Shown: positions 7,060 through 13,791, counted from the stretch's first letter. The stretch is DNA of 23,303 nt from an uncultured Pseudomonadota bacterium (GCA_903939665.1 CAJAHZ010000273.1:1-23303); one strand, 5' to 3'. Notes: generated from the letters alone by a model not told the origin. Numbers and translations: made by a program.

Positions 7060-7125
7060 CGAAGCAGCAAACGACAGATTTCAGAAACCCCCGCCGGTGC
7101 GAGCCGAGCGGGGGTTTTGCTTTTT
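6972..7125 (+). promoter_or_regulatory. Transcription attenuator (segments 1-4) controlling ilvBN
   Basis: Four competing RNA segments are visible. Segment 1, CGGTGC (6972-6977), lies just before the valine codons and is complementary to GCACCG at the start of segment 2 (7021-7034). Segment 2 pairs with segment 3 (7087-7100) at 13 of 14 positions, with one T/C mismatch: this is the antiterminator. Segment 3 also forms the terminator stem with segment 4 (7104-7117). A ribosome stalled on GTA codons (6982-7014) would cover segment 1, leave segment 2 free to pair with 3, and allow read-through into ilvB. A ribosome reaching the stop at 7057 would cover segment 2 and permit termination. The pairings are seen; the mechanism is inferred from classical amino-acid operon attenuators. 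Confidence 0.82.
7085..7125 (+). terminator. Intrinsic terminator (attenuator hairpin) before ilvB
   Basis: AAACCCCCGC (7085-7094) pairs with GCGGGGGTTT (7108-7117). The stem continues inward as CGG/CCG (95-97 with 104-106) after one bulged A, closing on a TGCGAG loop. A T-rich tail, TTTTGCTTTTT, follows. It lies 25 bases after the leader-peptide stop and 46 bases before the ilvB start, the position expected of an attenuator rather than an end-of-gene terminator. Confidence 0.9.
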
Positions 7126-7170
7126 GGCCCCGCCCGGCAGTGTCAAACCGGCATTTTTAAGGAGAGCCCC

Positions 7171-8853
7171 GTGGCTATGCAAACAACCGAAACCCTCACC
7201 GGCGCACAAATCGTCGTCCGTCTGCTCGAAAGGCAGGGCGTGCGAACGCTGTCCGGCATCCCCGGTGGCGCCATTCTGCCGATCTACGATGCGTTGTCGC
7301 AGTCGACGCTGATTCACCACGTGCTGGCCCGCCACGAGCAGGGTGCCGGTTTTATCGCGCAGGGCATGGCGCGGGCGACCGGCCTGCCGGCGGTTTGTCT
7401 GGCGTCGTCCGGCCCCGGTGCGACCAATCTGCTGACGGCGATTGCCGATGCCAAGCTCGATTCGATTCCTTTGGTCGCGATCACCGGCCAGGTGCCGAAG
7501 GCGATGATCGGTACCGATGCCTTTCAGGAGGTCGATACCTACGGGCTGACGATCCCGATCACCAAGCACAATTTTTTGGTCAATTCAGCCGATGATTTGC
7601 TTGAGGTCATCCCGCGAGCTTTTCGTCTTGCGGCTTCGGGTCGCCCCGGCCCGGTGCTGGTCGATATTCCGAAGGATGTGCAGAACCAGTCCATCGAGGT
7701 CAGTGAGTGGCCGCAGCCGGGCGTTGCCGATCCGATGCCGGCACCTGATGCCGAGTTGATCGCCCGGGCCGCGGCGATGATCAACGAAGCCGAGCGCCCG
7801 ATGCTTTACCTTGGCGGTGGCGTCGTTCATTCCGGTGCTTCCGAACTGGCCGTGGCGCTTGCCGAAAAGGCCGGACTGCCGACGGTAATGACGCTGATGG
7901 CACTGGGTGCGATGCCGGTCGATCACGCTCTGTCGCTGGGTATGTTGGGCATGCACGGCGCGCGCTGTACCAATTTTGCGCTGGATGAGTGCGATTTGCT
8001 GATCGCTGTCGGGGCGCGTTTTGACGACCGGGCAACGGGCAAGGTCGCTGCTTTCTGCCCGCAGGCAAAAATCATCCATATCGACATCGATCCGGCCGAA
8101 CTCGGCAAGATCAAGGCCGCGCATGTCGGCATTGCCGGTGACGTGAAGGCCGTGCTGAAGATGCTTTCTCCGGAAGTTGATGCGCAGTTGCGCAAGCGCT
8201 GGCTGTCGCATGTCGCCAGCCTGAAGGCGGCACATCCGCTGCGCATGCCGGGAATCGACGATCCGCGCACGCACTATGGCCTGATCCGCGCCGTTGCCGA
8301 CTGCCTCGATGACGAAGCGACGATTGCCACTGACGTCGGCCAGCACCAGATGTGGGTCGCACAGGCTTATCCGTTGCGCCGACCGCGCCAGTGGCTGACT
8401 TCGGGCGGCCTCGGAACGATGGGCTTCGGCCTGCCCGCAGCCATCGGCGCGGCACTGGCTGAACCCGAGCGCACCGTGGTCTGCTTTACCGGCGACGGCA
8501 GCATCCTGATGAACGTCCAGGAGTTCGTCACTGCGGCGGAGGAGGGCGTCAATGTGAAGGTGATCCTGATGAACAACGCTTCGCTTGGGCTGGTGTTTCA
8601 GCAGCAGACGATGTTCTACGGAGAGCGCATCTTTGCTTCGAAATTCAAGGGGCAACCCGATTTCATCAAGGTCGCCGAAGGTTTCGGTTTTGCCACCGTC
8701 GATCTCGACAAGGAAAGCGATCCGCGCGCGGCGCTTGCCGCAGCGCTTTCATCGCACGGCCCGACGCTGATCCACGCCAGTATCGACATGCGCGAGCAGG
8801 TTCTACCCATGGTCGCACCGGGCGCCGCCAACAAAGACATGATCGGAGGCTGA
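7171..8853 (+). CDS. ilvB: Acetohydroxyacid synthase I, catalytic subunit
   Basis: A 560-residue ThDP-, FAD- and Mg-dependent enzyme that condenses two pyruvates to acetolactate, or pyruvate with 2-ketobutyrate to acetohydroxybutyrate, the first common step of branched-chain amino acid synthesis. Visible features are the catalytic glutamate in ARHEQGAG (E56), SGPGATN, the ThDP/Mg motif GDG (441-443) ending at NN (468-469), and GLGTMGFGLPAAIGAAL. The N-terminal part (GIPGG, YDALSQST, ARHEQGAGFIAQGMAR, GTDAFQEVDTYG) resembles E. coli IlvB closely, so I call AHAS I rather than IlvI or IlvG. I choose GTG 7171, with AAGGAG ending 6 bases upstream; ATG 7177 is the alternative. It is followed after 2 bases by ilvN and preceded by a valine attenuator, as in E. 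coli ilvBN. Confidence 0.95.
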   Translation: MAMQTTETLTGAQIVVRLLERQGVRTLSGIPGGAILPIYDALSQSTLIHHVLARHEQGAGFIAQGMARATGLPAVCLASSGPGATNLLTAIADAKLDSIPLVAITGQVPKAMIGTDAFQEVDTYGLTIPITKHNFLVNSADDLLEVIPRAFRLAASGRPGPVLVDIPKDVQNQSIEVSEWPQPGVADPMPAPDAELIARAAAMINEAERPMLYLGGGVVHSGASELAVALAEKAGLPTVMTLMALGAMPVDHALSLGMLGMHGARCTNFALDECDLLIAVGARFDDRATGKVAAFCPQAKIIHIDIDPAELGKIKAAHVGIAGDVKAVLKMLSPEVDAQLRKRWLSHVASLKAAHPLRMPGIDDPRTHYGLIRAVADCLDDEATIATDVGQHQMWVAQAYPLRRPRQWLTSGGLGTMGFGLPAAIGAALAEPERTVVCFTGDGSILMNVQEFVTAAEEGVNVKVILMNNASLGLVFQQQTMFYGERIFASKFKGQPDFIKVAEGFGFATVDLDKESDPRAALAAALSSHGPTLIHASIDMREQVLPMVAPGAANKDMIGG

Positions 8854-8855
8854 AA

Positions 8856-9164
8856 ATGAATGCGATTTCACAAGCGGAAAACAAGGCGCTGGCTCGCGCC
8901 GTTCTGGAACTCGACGTCAACAACCACGCCGGGGTCATGTCGCACGTGGTCAGCATGTTCTCGCGCCGCGCCTACAACGTCGAAGGGATTCTCTGCATGC
9001 CGGTTGGCAACGGCTCGACCAGCCGAGTCTGGCTGATGGTCAATGAAGACGGGCGTCTTGAGCAGATGGTGAAGCAGTTGGAGAAGCTGGAAGACGTTCT
9101 GGCCGTGCGCCGGCATGGCGCTGAGCATGAGGTGTTTGAGCGGCTGGCAGAGTTTTTCCGGTAG
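8856..9164 (+). CDS. ilvN: Acetohydroxyacid synthase I, small regulatory subunit
   Basis: A 102-residue ACT-domain protein that should bind valine, activate IlvB and confer feedback inhibition. Key stretches are NNHAGVMSHVVSMFSRRAYN, NVEGI and RLEQMVKQLEKLEDVLAVRR, which line up with E. coli IlvN over its full 96-residue length. IlvH-type subunits are about 160 residues and carry a second C-terminal domain; this protein lacks that domain naturally and is not truncated, as it ends with the normal FFR-type C-terminus of the short form. GGAGG sits 6 bases before the ATG, and the start lies 2 bases after the ilvB stop, so the two are cotranscribed. ilvC does not follow, unlike in the common betaproteobacterial ilvBHC (also written ilvIHC) arrangement. 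Confidence 0.93.
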   Translation: MNAISQAENKALARAVLELDVNNHAGVMSHVVSMFSRRAYNVEGILCMPVGNGSTSRVWLMVNEDGRLEQMVKQLEKLEDVLAVRRHGAEHEVFERLAEFFR

Positions 9165-9229
9165 CGCCTTACGAGAAAAGAGGTAGGCCGGATCAGTTCT
9201 GATATTCCAGCATCCGCAGCCCGCTTGAG

Positions 9230-9257
9230 TTGACTTGGCGACTGTTACGACTAGACT
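9230..9257 (+). promoter_or_regulatory. Candidate promoter and repeat operator of the toxin-antitoxin pair
   Basis: TTGACT (9230-9235) and TAGACT (9252-9257) are 16 bases apart, just upstream of the antitoxin gene. The -10 lies in a short tandem repeat, GACTAGACTAGACT (9249-9262), a plausible binding site for the antitoxin or its complex, since Phd-type antitoxins usually repress their own promoter. The operator role is inference. Confidence 0.5.
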
Positions 9258-9285
9258 AGACTTGATCAACATGAGGAGGTTTGCC

Positions 9286-9522
9286 ATGGAACAGGTCAAT
9301 ATCTATGAGGCTAAAACCCACTTTTCAAAATACGTCGAACAAGCCGAGTCGGGTCAGGATGTGATAATCGCGCGTGGCGGCAAGCAGGTGGCGAGGCTTA
9401 CGTCGATTGAGTCAAAAAAGAACCCGATTCGTTTTGGGGTGCTCAAGGGCCGAGTGCAGGTTTCGGCGGATTTTGACGAAACGCTGCCCGATGAGGTGCT
9501 TGCGGGTTTTGAGGGGCGGTGA
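9286..9522 (+). CDS. Phd/YefM-family antitoxin
   Basis: A 78-residue protein beginning MEQVNIYEAKTHFSKYVEQA, the hallmark N-terminus of Phd-type antitoxins (EAKTHFS, then GQDVIIARGGKQVARL). The N-terminal half should form the DNA-binding dimer fold. The C-terminal tail (FDETLPDEVLAGFEGR) is acidic and fits the toxin-binding region. The start is ATG 9286, with GAGGAGG about 7 bases upstream; the open frame reaches back to 9235 without support. Its stop overlaps the toxin start (TGATG), so the two are translationally coupled. Base composition is visibly more AT-rich than the neighbouring biosynthetic genes, consistent with acquisition by transfer. Its role is to neutralise the adjacent PIN-domain toxin and autoregulate the operon. 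Confidence 0.9.
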   Translation: MEQVNIYEAKTHFSKYVEQAESGQDVIIARGGKQVARLTSIESKKNPIRFGVLKGRVQVSADFDETLPDEVLAGFEGR

Positions 9523-9905
9523 TGCGTATTCTTCTGGATACGCATGTTTTCATTTGGGCGGTAACTGACGACCCGCGCTTGACGCCAGCGGCCCGAGGGC
9601 TGATTGAGGCGGCCGACAGTGTCTATGTGTCGGCTGCTTCCATTTGGGAGATAGCGATCAAATCGGTGCTGGGAAAAATCGATGCTGATGCCGAGGAAAT
9701 GGCACAGGCAATCACGGAAAGCGGCTTCGTTGAATTGTCGGTCTCTACGGCACACGCGGCTCAAGTAGGCAAATTGCCGCTGTTGAACAATCATAAAGAT
9801 CCGTTCGACCGATTGCTTGTGGCGCAATCCATGACCGAGCCGCTGGTGTTGCTGAGCGCCGATGCGAAGGTGCTGGCCTATGGTGGGTTGGCTCGTGCCG
9901 TTTAA
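9522..9905 (+). CDS. VapC-type PIN-domain toxin (ribonuclease)
   Basis: A 127-residue PIN-domain protein, expected to be a Mg-dependent endoribonuclease inhibited by the Phd-type protein encoded just before it. Acidic active-site residues are visible at D6 (LLDTHVFIW), E43 (SAASIWEIAIK), D93/D96 (KDPFDRLLVAQ) and D113 (LLSADAKVLAY). This matches the subgroup of VapC-like toxins that pairs with Phd/YefM antitoxins. I prefer ATG 9522 over GTG 9519 because GAGGGG at 9511-9516 gives 5 bases of spacing. All catalytic positions are intact and there is no frameshift, so the toxin looks functional. The RNA target (often an initiator tRNA or an rRNA loop for VapC proteins) cannot be read from the sequence. 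Confidence 0.9.
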   Translation: MRILLDTHVFIWAVTDDPRLTPAARGLIEAADSVYVSAASIWEIAIKSVLGKIDADAEEMAQAITESGFVELSVSTAHAAQVGKLPLLNNHKDPFDRLLVAQSMTEPLVLLSADAKVLAYGGLARAV

Positions 9906-10286
9906 CCAGAATCGAATCGCTGAAAAAACAAGGTCAGAGTGAATTGATCGGCTGCCGTCTGGGGCTTGACAGCAAATTTGCCTGACGATTGCGACTGCCC
10001 GTAACGTGATATGCGAGGCTGCGCAAATAGAATTACGGCTCAGCAGGTTGTTAGCGTCCGCTCTTGCCGCCCCTTCTTCCACTGTTATCCCAGCCATAGC
10101 GCACCGTCCGCTGCCAGCGCGAATCTGCCTGACGCAACGGGTTCGCCGCGGGAGGGGCGGGGCGAACCGGCGGCTTTGCTGCGGGGCGGGCGGACGACTT
10201 CGGTTTGTTGTTCATGGTTTGCTCGAGAAGGGCTGTGCGCTGCCTATGGTAAACTTTCAGCTTATTCCAACGCTCTCGGGAAATCC
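9906..10286 (+). other. 381-base gap between toxin and aroC
   Basis: No gene is supported here; the open frame joining it to aroC has no conserved content. It holds TTGACA (9966-9971) directly followed by a perfect palindrome GCAAATTTGC (9972-9981), with no matching -10. It also has a G-rich inverted repeat at 10140-10168, and TAAACT (10250-10255), a possible -10 for aroC without a good -35. No terminator for the toxin gene is evident. Confidence 0.5.
10140..10168 (+). repeat. G-rich inverted repeat upstream of aroC
   Basis: GGTTCGCC (10140-10147) and GGCGAACC (10161-10168) form a perfect 8-base stem. The loop holds three closely spaced G runs (10150-10152, 10154-10157 and 10159-10162, the last reaching into the second arm), and two more G runs occur at 10183-10190. 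There is no T tract, so it is not an intrinsic terminator. It may fold as a hairpin or contribute to a G-quadruplex; only the sequence symmetry is directly seen. Confidence 0.45.
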
Positions 10287-11384
10287 ATGTCCGGCAATAC
10301 GATTGGCACCTTATTCACTGTAACCTCGTTTGGCGAATCGCACGGCCCGGCCATCGGCTGTGTGGTCGATGGCTGCCCGCCGGGACTGGAAATCTGTGTG
10401 GCCGATATTCAGGCCGAGCTGGATCGTCGCAAGCCGGGTACGTCGCGCCACGTAACGCAACGTCGCGAGTCGGATACCGTTGAAATCCTTTCCGGCGTCT
10501 TTGAAGGCAAGACCACCGGTACGCCGATTGGTCTGCTGATCCGCAATGAGGACCAGCGCAGCAAGGATTACGGCAATATTGCCGAAACTTTCCGGCCGGG
10601 GCACGCCGATTACGCCTACACGCAGAAATATGGTTTTCGTGACTATCGTGGCGGTGGGCGTTCGTCGGCGCGCGAAACCGCGGTGCGTGTCGCGGCGGGC
10701 GCGATTGCGCGTAAATGGCTGAAAGAGCGCTATGGGGTGACGATTCAGGGCTGGATGAGTCAACTCGGGCCGATTGAAATCCCCTTTGTCGACGCCGCGC
10801 AGATTGTCGAAAATCCGTTTTTTGCGCCGAATGCGGCGATCGTTCCGCAACTTGAGGCGTACATGGACGAACTGCGCAAGTCGGGTGATTCAGTCGGTGC
10901 GCAGATCAGCGTTGCGGCGGCTGGCGTTCCGCCCGGTTGGGGCGAGCCGGTGTACGATCGCCTCGACGCCGAAATTGCCTACGCGATGATGGGAATCAAT
11001 GCGGTGAAAGGCGTCGAGATCGGCGCGGGTTTTGCCAGCATTGCGCAGAAGGGTAGTGAGCACGGCGACGAGATGACGCCGCAGGGTTTCCTCTCCAACA
11101 ATGCCGGCGGCGTGCTCGGCGGCATTTCGACCGGCCAGGACATCGTCGTGAACGTGGCGATCAAGCCGACATCGAGCATCCGCTTGCCGCGTCATACGGT
11201 CAATCTGGCTGGTGAGCCGGCGGTGGTGGAGACGCACGGACGGCACGATCCCTGTGTCGGCATTCGCGCCACGCCGATCGCGGAAGCCATGCTGGCGCTG
11301 GTTTTGATCGACCATGCGTTGCGTCATCGCGCGCAGTGCGGCGACGTTGTCTGCGCGACGCCGCGGATCCCAGGAAGCGTATAA
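10287..11384 (+). CDS. aroC: Chorismate synthase
   Basis: A 365-residue enzyme that converts 5-enolpyruvylshikimate-3-phosphate to chorismate, the last step of the shikimate pathway, using reduced FMN. All family signatures are present: SFGESHGPAIGCVVDGCPPG near the N-terminus, GGGRSSARETAVRVAAGAIA in the middle, and RHDPCVGIRATPIAEAM near the C-terminus. Length is normal. The start is ATG 10287 (MSGNTIGTLFTV), matching the family; the open frame upstream to 10011 reads as non-coding, Ser/Arg/Pro-rich sequence. The ribosome binding site is weak (GGGAA about 5 bases upstream). It appears to be a single-gene unit, with an intrinsic terminator 11 bases after its stop. Confidence 0.97.
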   Translation: MSGNTIGTLFTVTSFGESHGPAIGCVVDGCPPGLEICVADIQAELDRRKPGTSRHVTQRRESDTVEILSGVFEGKTTGTPIGLLIRNEDQRSKDYGNIAETFRPGHADYAYTQKYGFRDYRGGGRSSARETAVRVAAGAIARKWLKERYGVTIQGWMSQLGPIEIPFVDAAQIVENPFFAPNAAIVPQLEAYMDELRKSGDSVGAQISVAAAGVPPGWGEPVYDRLDAEIAYAMMGINAVKGVEIGAGFASIAQKGSEHGDEMTPQGFLSNNAGGVLGGISTGQDIVVNVAIKPTSSIRLPRHTVNLAGEPAVVETHGRHDPCVGIRATPIAEAMLALVLIDHALRHRAQCGDVVCATPRIPGSV

Positions 11385-11394
11385 TTTGAATTGA

Positions 11395-11420
11395 CCGCTG
11401 GCGTGGTCAGCGGATTTTTT
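11395..11420 (+). terminator. Intrinsic terminator of aroC
   Basis: CCGCTG (11395-11400) pairs with CAGCGG (11408-11413) around a seven-base loop and is followed by A and six T residues. It ends 12 bases before the DUF465 start codon. Confidence 0.72.
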
Positions 11421-11432
11421 GGGAATCATCAT

Positions 11433-11678
11433 ATGCAAACATCCATGCTCTCGCACGACCTGCACAAGGAATTTCCGGATCTGTCGGAGAGGATTCAGGT
11501 CCTGAAAACCGGGAATCAGCATTTTGCCCGCCTGTTCGATCAGCACGGCACACTGGATAACCAGATCGTCAAGGCCGAAGAAGGTATCGCACCGATGGAC
11601 GATCTGGCACTTGAGACACTGAAGAAAGAGCGTCTGAAGCTGAAGGACGACCTGTATCAGATGCTCAAGGCGAACTGA
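11433..11678 (+). CDS. YdcH/DUF465 small coiled-coil protein
   Basis: An 81-residue cytoplasmic protein of the YdcH (DUF465) family. It starts MQTSMLSHDLHKEFPDLSER and contains the typical core HFARLFDQHGTLDNQIVKAE followed by LKKERLKLKDDLYQMLK. The pattern is two helices with heptad-like Leu/Ile spacing, suggesting a small coiled-coil hairpin. The function of the family is not established. The ribosome binding site is weak (GGGAA about 8 bases upstream); ATG 11433 is chosen because the conserved part begins a few residues later and the upstream extension falls in the aroC terminator. It probably forms its own short transcript. Confidence 0.88.
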   Translation: MQTSMLSHDLHKEFPDLSERIQVLKTGNQHFARLFDQHGTLDNQIVKAEEGIAPMDDLALETLKKERLKLKDDLYQMLKAN

Positions 11679-11707
11679 TTCGCGCCAAGCGCTGATCGCA
11701 TTACGAC

Positions 11708-11731
11708 GCATCCGGTAAAATTGCCGGATGC
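11708..11731 (+). promoter_or_regulatory. Inverted repeat with -10-like box spanning the MFS start codon
   Basis: GCATCCGG (11708-11715) and CCGGATGC (11724-11731) form a perfect 8-base inverted repeat; the ATG (11728-11730) lies in the right arm. The spacer contains TAAAAT (11716-11721), a good -10 element exactly 6 bases before the ATG. If used, transcription would start at or next to the ATG and give a leaderless mRNA. If transcription instead comes from upstream, the hairpin would bury the start codon. No Shine-Dalgarno is present and no clear -35 is seen. Confidence 0.5.
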
Positions 11732-12927
11732 AGTCACTCCCTTACTGGCGCCTCTCCGGCTACTATTTTTTTTACTTCGCCTTCATCGGCGCCTTCTCGC
11801 CGTATTTCGGGCTCTATCTTCAGTCGTTGTCGTTTTCGGCCTGGGACATCGGTCTGCTGATGTCGCAGATGCAGTTGATGCGCCTGTTCGGGCCGTGTCT
11901 GTGGGGCGCGCTGGCTGATCGTCTGGCGCGCCGCGTGCCGATCATTCGACTGGCCGGACTGGTCAGTCTGATCGGTTTTTCAGCCTTCTTCTTCGTGCAA
12001 AGCTTCGAAGCTTTTCTCGTCGCCATGGCGTTGCTGGCTTTTTTCTGGAGCGCGGCATTGCCTCTGGTCGAGACGGTCACCTTTGATCATCTGCGCGCCG
12101 AGCCAGCGCGCTACAGCCGCATCCGGCTCTGGGGGTCGGTCGGCTTCATTGTCGCCGTGATGGGAACCGGGGCCCTGCTTGACCATTTGCCATTGCCCAG
12201 CCTGCTCTGGGTGATCGTCGGCTCACTGCTCGGCATTCTCCTCTACTCGCTGGCCATTCCCGAGGCACCCGTTCATGCGCACCTGGACGCACATCCGCCG
12301 GTCCGCGAGATCCTTCGTCAGCCGCGTGTCAGGGCGCTGTTTGGATCATGTTTCGCGATGTCGGCCGCGCACGGCGCGCTGTATATTTTTTACTCGATTT
12401 ATCTGGCCGATCATGGCTATAGCAAATCGCTGGTCGGCGGCTTGTGGTCACTTGGCGTACTGGTGGAAATTGCGGTTTTCTTTTACATGCCCCGCCTGAT
12501 GCGCCGCTTTGGCTTGCGCAATCTTCTGCTGGCAAGTTTTGTTGCGGCTGTGCTGCGTTTCCTGATGATTGGCTGGGGTGTCGATTGGCTGGCCGTCGTT
12601 GTCTTCGCGCAGGTGTTGCACGGCCTGACCTTTGGCGCTTATCACGCGGCTTCGATCACGGCGGTCAATTGCTGGTTTCCGGGGCGCAGCCAGGCGCGCG
12701 GTCAGGCCCTCTATTCGAGCCTCTCGTTCGGTGCCGGCGGCCTGCTTGGCGGCTTGCTCAGTGGCTGGATGTGGGATGGCGTCGGTGCGGCGCTGACCTA
12801 CACGCTGAGTGCGGCCTTTGCGCTGGCAGGTCTGGTGTTGGTTGCGGCTTGGGTGCGTGAGTGCGATGTTGATGATGTCGGCGAACGAGCGGCGTCGCGC
12901 GTTGTCGACGTTTCTGATTCTCTTTGA
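11728..12927 (+). CDS. Major facilitator superfamily transporter (HcaT/LacY-like group)
   Basis: A 399-residue inner-membrane protein with about 12 hydrophobic segments. The opening SGYYFFYFAFIGAFSPYFGL and the loop LWGALADRLARR match the MFS subgroup that includes the 3-phenylpropionate permease HcaT and nucleoside/LacY-type proton symporters. The centre has a cytoplasmic loop around HAHLDAHPPVREILRQPRVR, and the second half repeats the pattern (LYSSLSFGAGGLLGGLLSG). Substrate cannot be read from the sequence, and no catabolic genes lie nearby. The start is the ATG inside an inverted repeat without a Shine-Dalgarno. The M48 peptidase gene begins 8 bases after its stop, so the two are probably cotranscribed. 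Confidence 0.88.
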   Translation: MQSLPYWRLSGYYFFYFAFIGAFSPYFGLYLQSLSFSAWDIGLLMSQMQLMRLFGPCLWGALADRLARRVPIIRLAGLVSLIGFSAFFFVQSFEAFLVAMALLAFFWSAALPLVETVTFDHLRAEPARYSRIRLWGSVGFIVAVMGTGALLDHLPLPSLLWVIVGSLLGILLYSLAIPEAPVHAHLDAHPPVREILRQPRVRALFGSCFAMSAAHGALYIFYSIYLADHGYSKSLVGGLWSLGVLVEIAVFFYMPRLMRRFGLRNLLLASFVAAVLRFLMIGWGVDWLAVVVFAQVLHGLTFGAYHAASITAVNCWFPGRSQARGQALYSSLSFGAGGLLGGLLSGWMWDGVGAALTYTLSAAFALAGLVLVAAWVRECDVDDVGERAASRVVDVSDSL

Positions 12928-12935
12928 GTTTGATT

Positions 12936-13775
12936 ATGCCCTCTCGAATTTTCACGTATGGCTGGTTGTCTGCGCTTGCCCTTGCCATGGTGGCGGGTTG
13001 CGCTACCGTCCGCACGACGTCCGGCGGCTCTGTTGGCGTCGACCGGCAGCAAACGATGCTGGTTTCAGCCTCGGAGGTCAATCGCTCGGCGGACAAGGTT
13101 TATCACCAAACGATCAGCGAGGCCCAGGCAAAGGGCCGTCTTAACCGCGATGCGGTTGAGTTGGAGCGTGTTCGTGCCATCGCCATGCGGTTGATTCCGG
13201 CAACCGGCGTTTTTCGCAGCGATGCGCCCGGATGGCGCTGGGAAGTCAATGTGCTGAGCTCGAAGGAGCTTAACGCTTGGTGCATGCCGGGCGGCAAGAT
13301 TGCTGTTTTCAGCGGATTGATCGAACAGTTGCACGTGACTGACGATGAGTTGGCGGCTGTGATGGGGCATGAGATTGCCCATGCACTGCGCGAACATGGA
13401 CGCGAGAAGGCCGGGCAGTCTGCCGGCGTCGGTATGGCGGCGGCGCTGGGCGGTGCCTTGCTGGGCGCGTATTACGGGGTTGATCCCAGTCTTGGTCAGA
13501 ATATTCTCGGCTCGGTCGGCGATCTGGCCTTCATGCGCCCCAATTCGCGCGGCATGGAGCAGGAGGCCGACCGCATTGGTGTCGAGTTGGCGGCGCGTGC
13601 CGGTTACGATCCGCATGCAGCGATCAGCTTGTGGGAAAAAATGGGCCGCGTTTCAGGCGGACAGCCGCCGCAGTGGCTGTCTACGCACCCGTCGCATGAG
13701 TCCCGGATCGCCGATTTGCGCGTTTACGCGGATCGCGTCCAGCCACTTTATCGCGCCGCGCACAAAGGGGGCTGA
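12936..13775 (+). CDS. M48-family metallopeptidase, outer-membrane lipoprotein
   Basis: A 279-residue zinc metalloprotease. The N-terminus MPSRIFTYGWLSALALAMVA ends in the lipobox VAGC, with lipidation predicted at C22, so the mature protein should be anchored on the periplasmic face of a membrane. The active site HEIAH (H145, E146, H149) sits in VMGHEIAHALREHG, and the third zinc ligand is in EQEADRIG (E208). CMPGGKIAVFSGL is also typical of the family. It resembles the LoiP/YcaL-type periplasmic quality-control proteases. Unlike BepA it has no TPR region, since it ends soon after THPSHESRIADL. ATG 12936 gives a proper lipoprotein signal; a TTG four codons earlier would overlap the MFS stop. 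A strong stem-loop overlaps its own stop codon. Confidence 0.93.
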   Translation: MPSRIFTYGWLSALALAMVAGCATVRTTSGGSVGVDRQQTMLVSASEVNRSADKVYHQTISEAQAKGRLNRDAVELERVRAIAMRLIPATGVFRSDAPGWRWEVNVLSSKELNAWCMPGGKIAVFSGLIEQLHVTDDELAAVMGHEIAHALREHGREKAGQSAGVGMAAALGGALLGAYYGVDPSLGQNILGSVGDLAFMRPNSRGMEQEADRIGVELAARAGYDPHAAISLWEKMGRVSGGQPPQWLSTHPSHESRIADLRVYADRVQPLYRAAHKGG

Positions 13776-13791
13776 GCGTGCGGCGCTCAGC
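13771..13791 (+). other. Stem-loop overlapping the peptidase stop codon
   Basis: GCTGAGCG (13771-13778) and CGCTCAGC (13784-13791) form a perfect 8-base stem with a five-base loop; the TGA stop is inside the left arm. No T tract follows, so it is more likely an RNA 3'-end stabiliser or Rho-linked end than an intrinsic terminator. It ends 5 bases before the likely leuC -35 box. Confidence 0.55.

Noticed and set aside
6795..7070. A 91-codon minus-strand open frame across the ilvB leader region
   Set aside because: It is antisense to the leader peptide and kinase terminator, is rich in Thr/Ser/Ala low-complexity sequence, and has no family resemblance. The plus-strand leader and attenuator explain the region better.
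9165..9229. A terminator after ilvN (GCCTTAC/GTAGGC, ATCAG/CTGAT small stems)
   Set aside because: The stems are short or bulged and no T tract follows.
10011..10286. A long N-terminal extension of AroC
   Set aside because: The extra residues are Arg/Ser/Pro-rich without family similarity, and chorismate synthase normally starts at MSGNTIG, here ATG 10287.
9906..10286. Integron attC site, transposon end or attachment site beside the toxin-antitoxin pair
   Set aside because: No matching core sites, terminal inverted repeats or target duplications could be found by eye.
11380..11385. A perfect TATAAT overlapping the aroC stop codon
   Set aside because: No -35 lies 16-18 bases upstream, and a transcript from here would enter the terminator at 11395-11420 at once.
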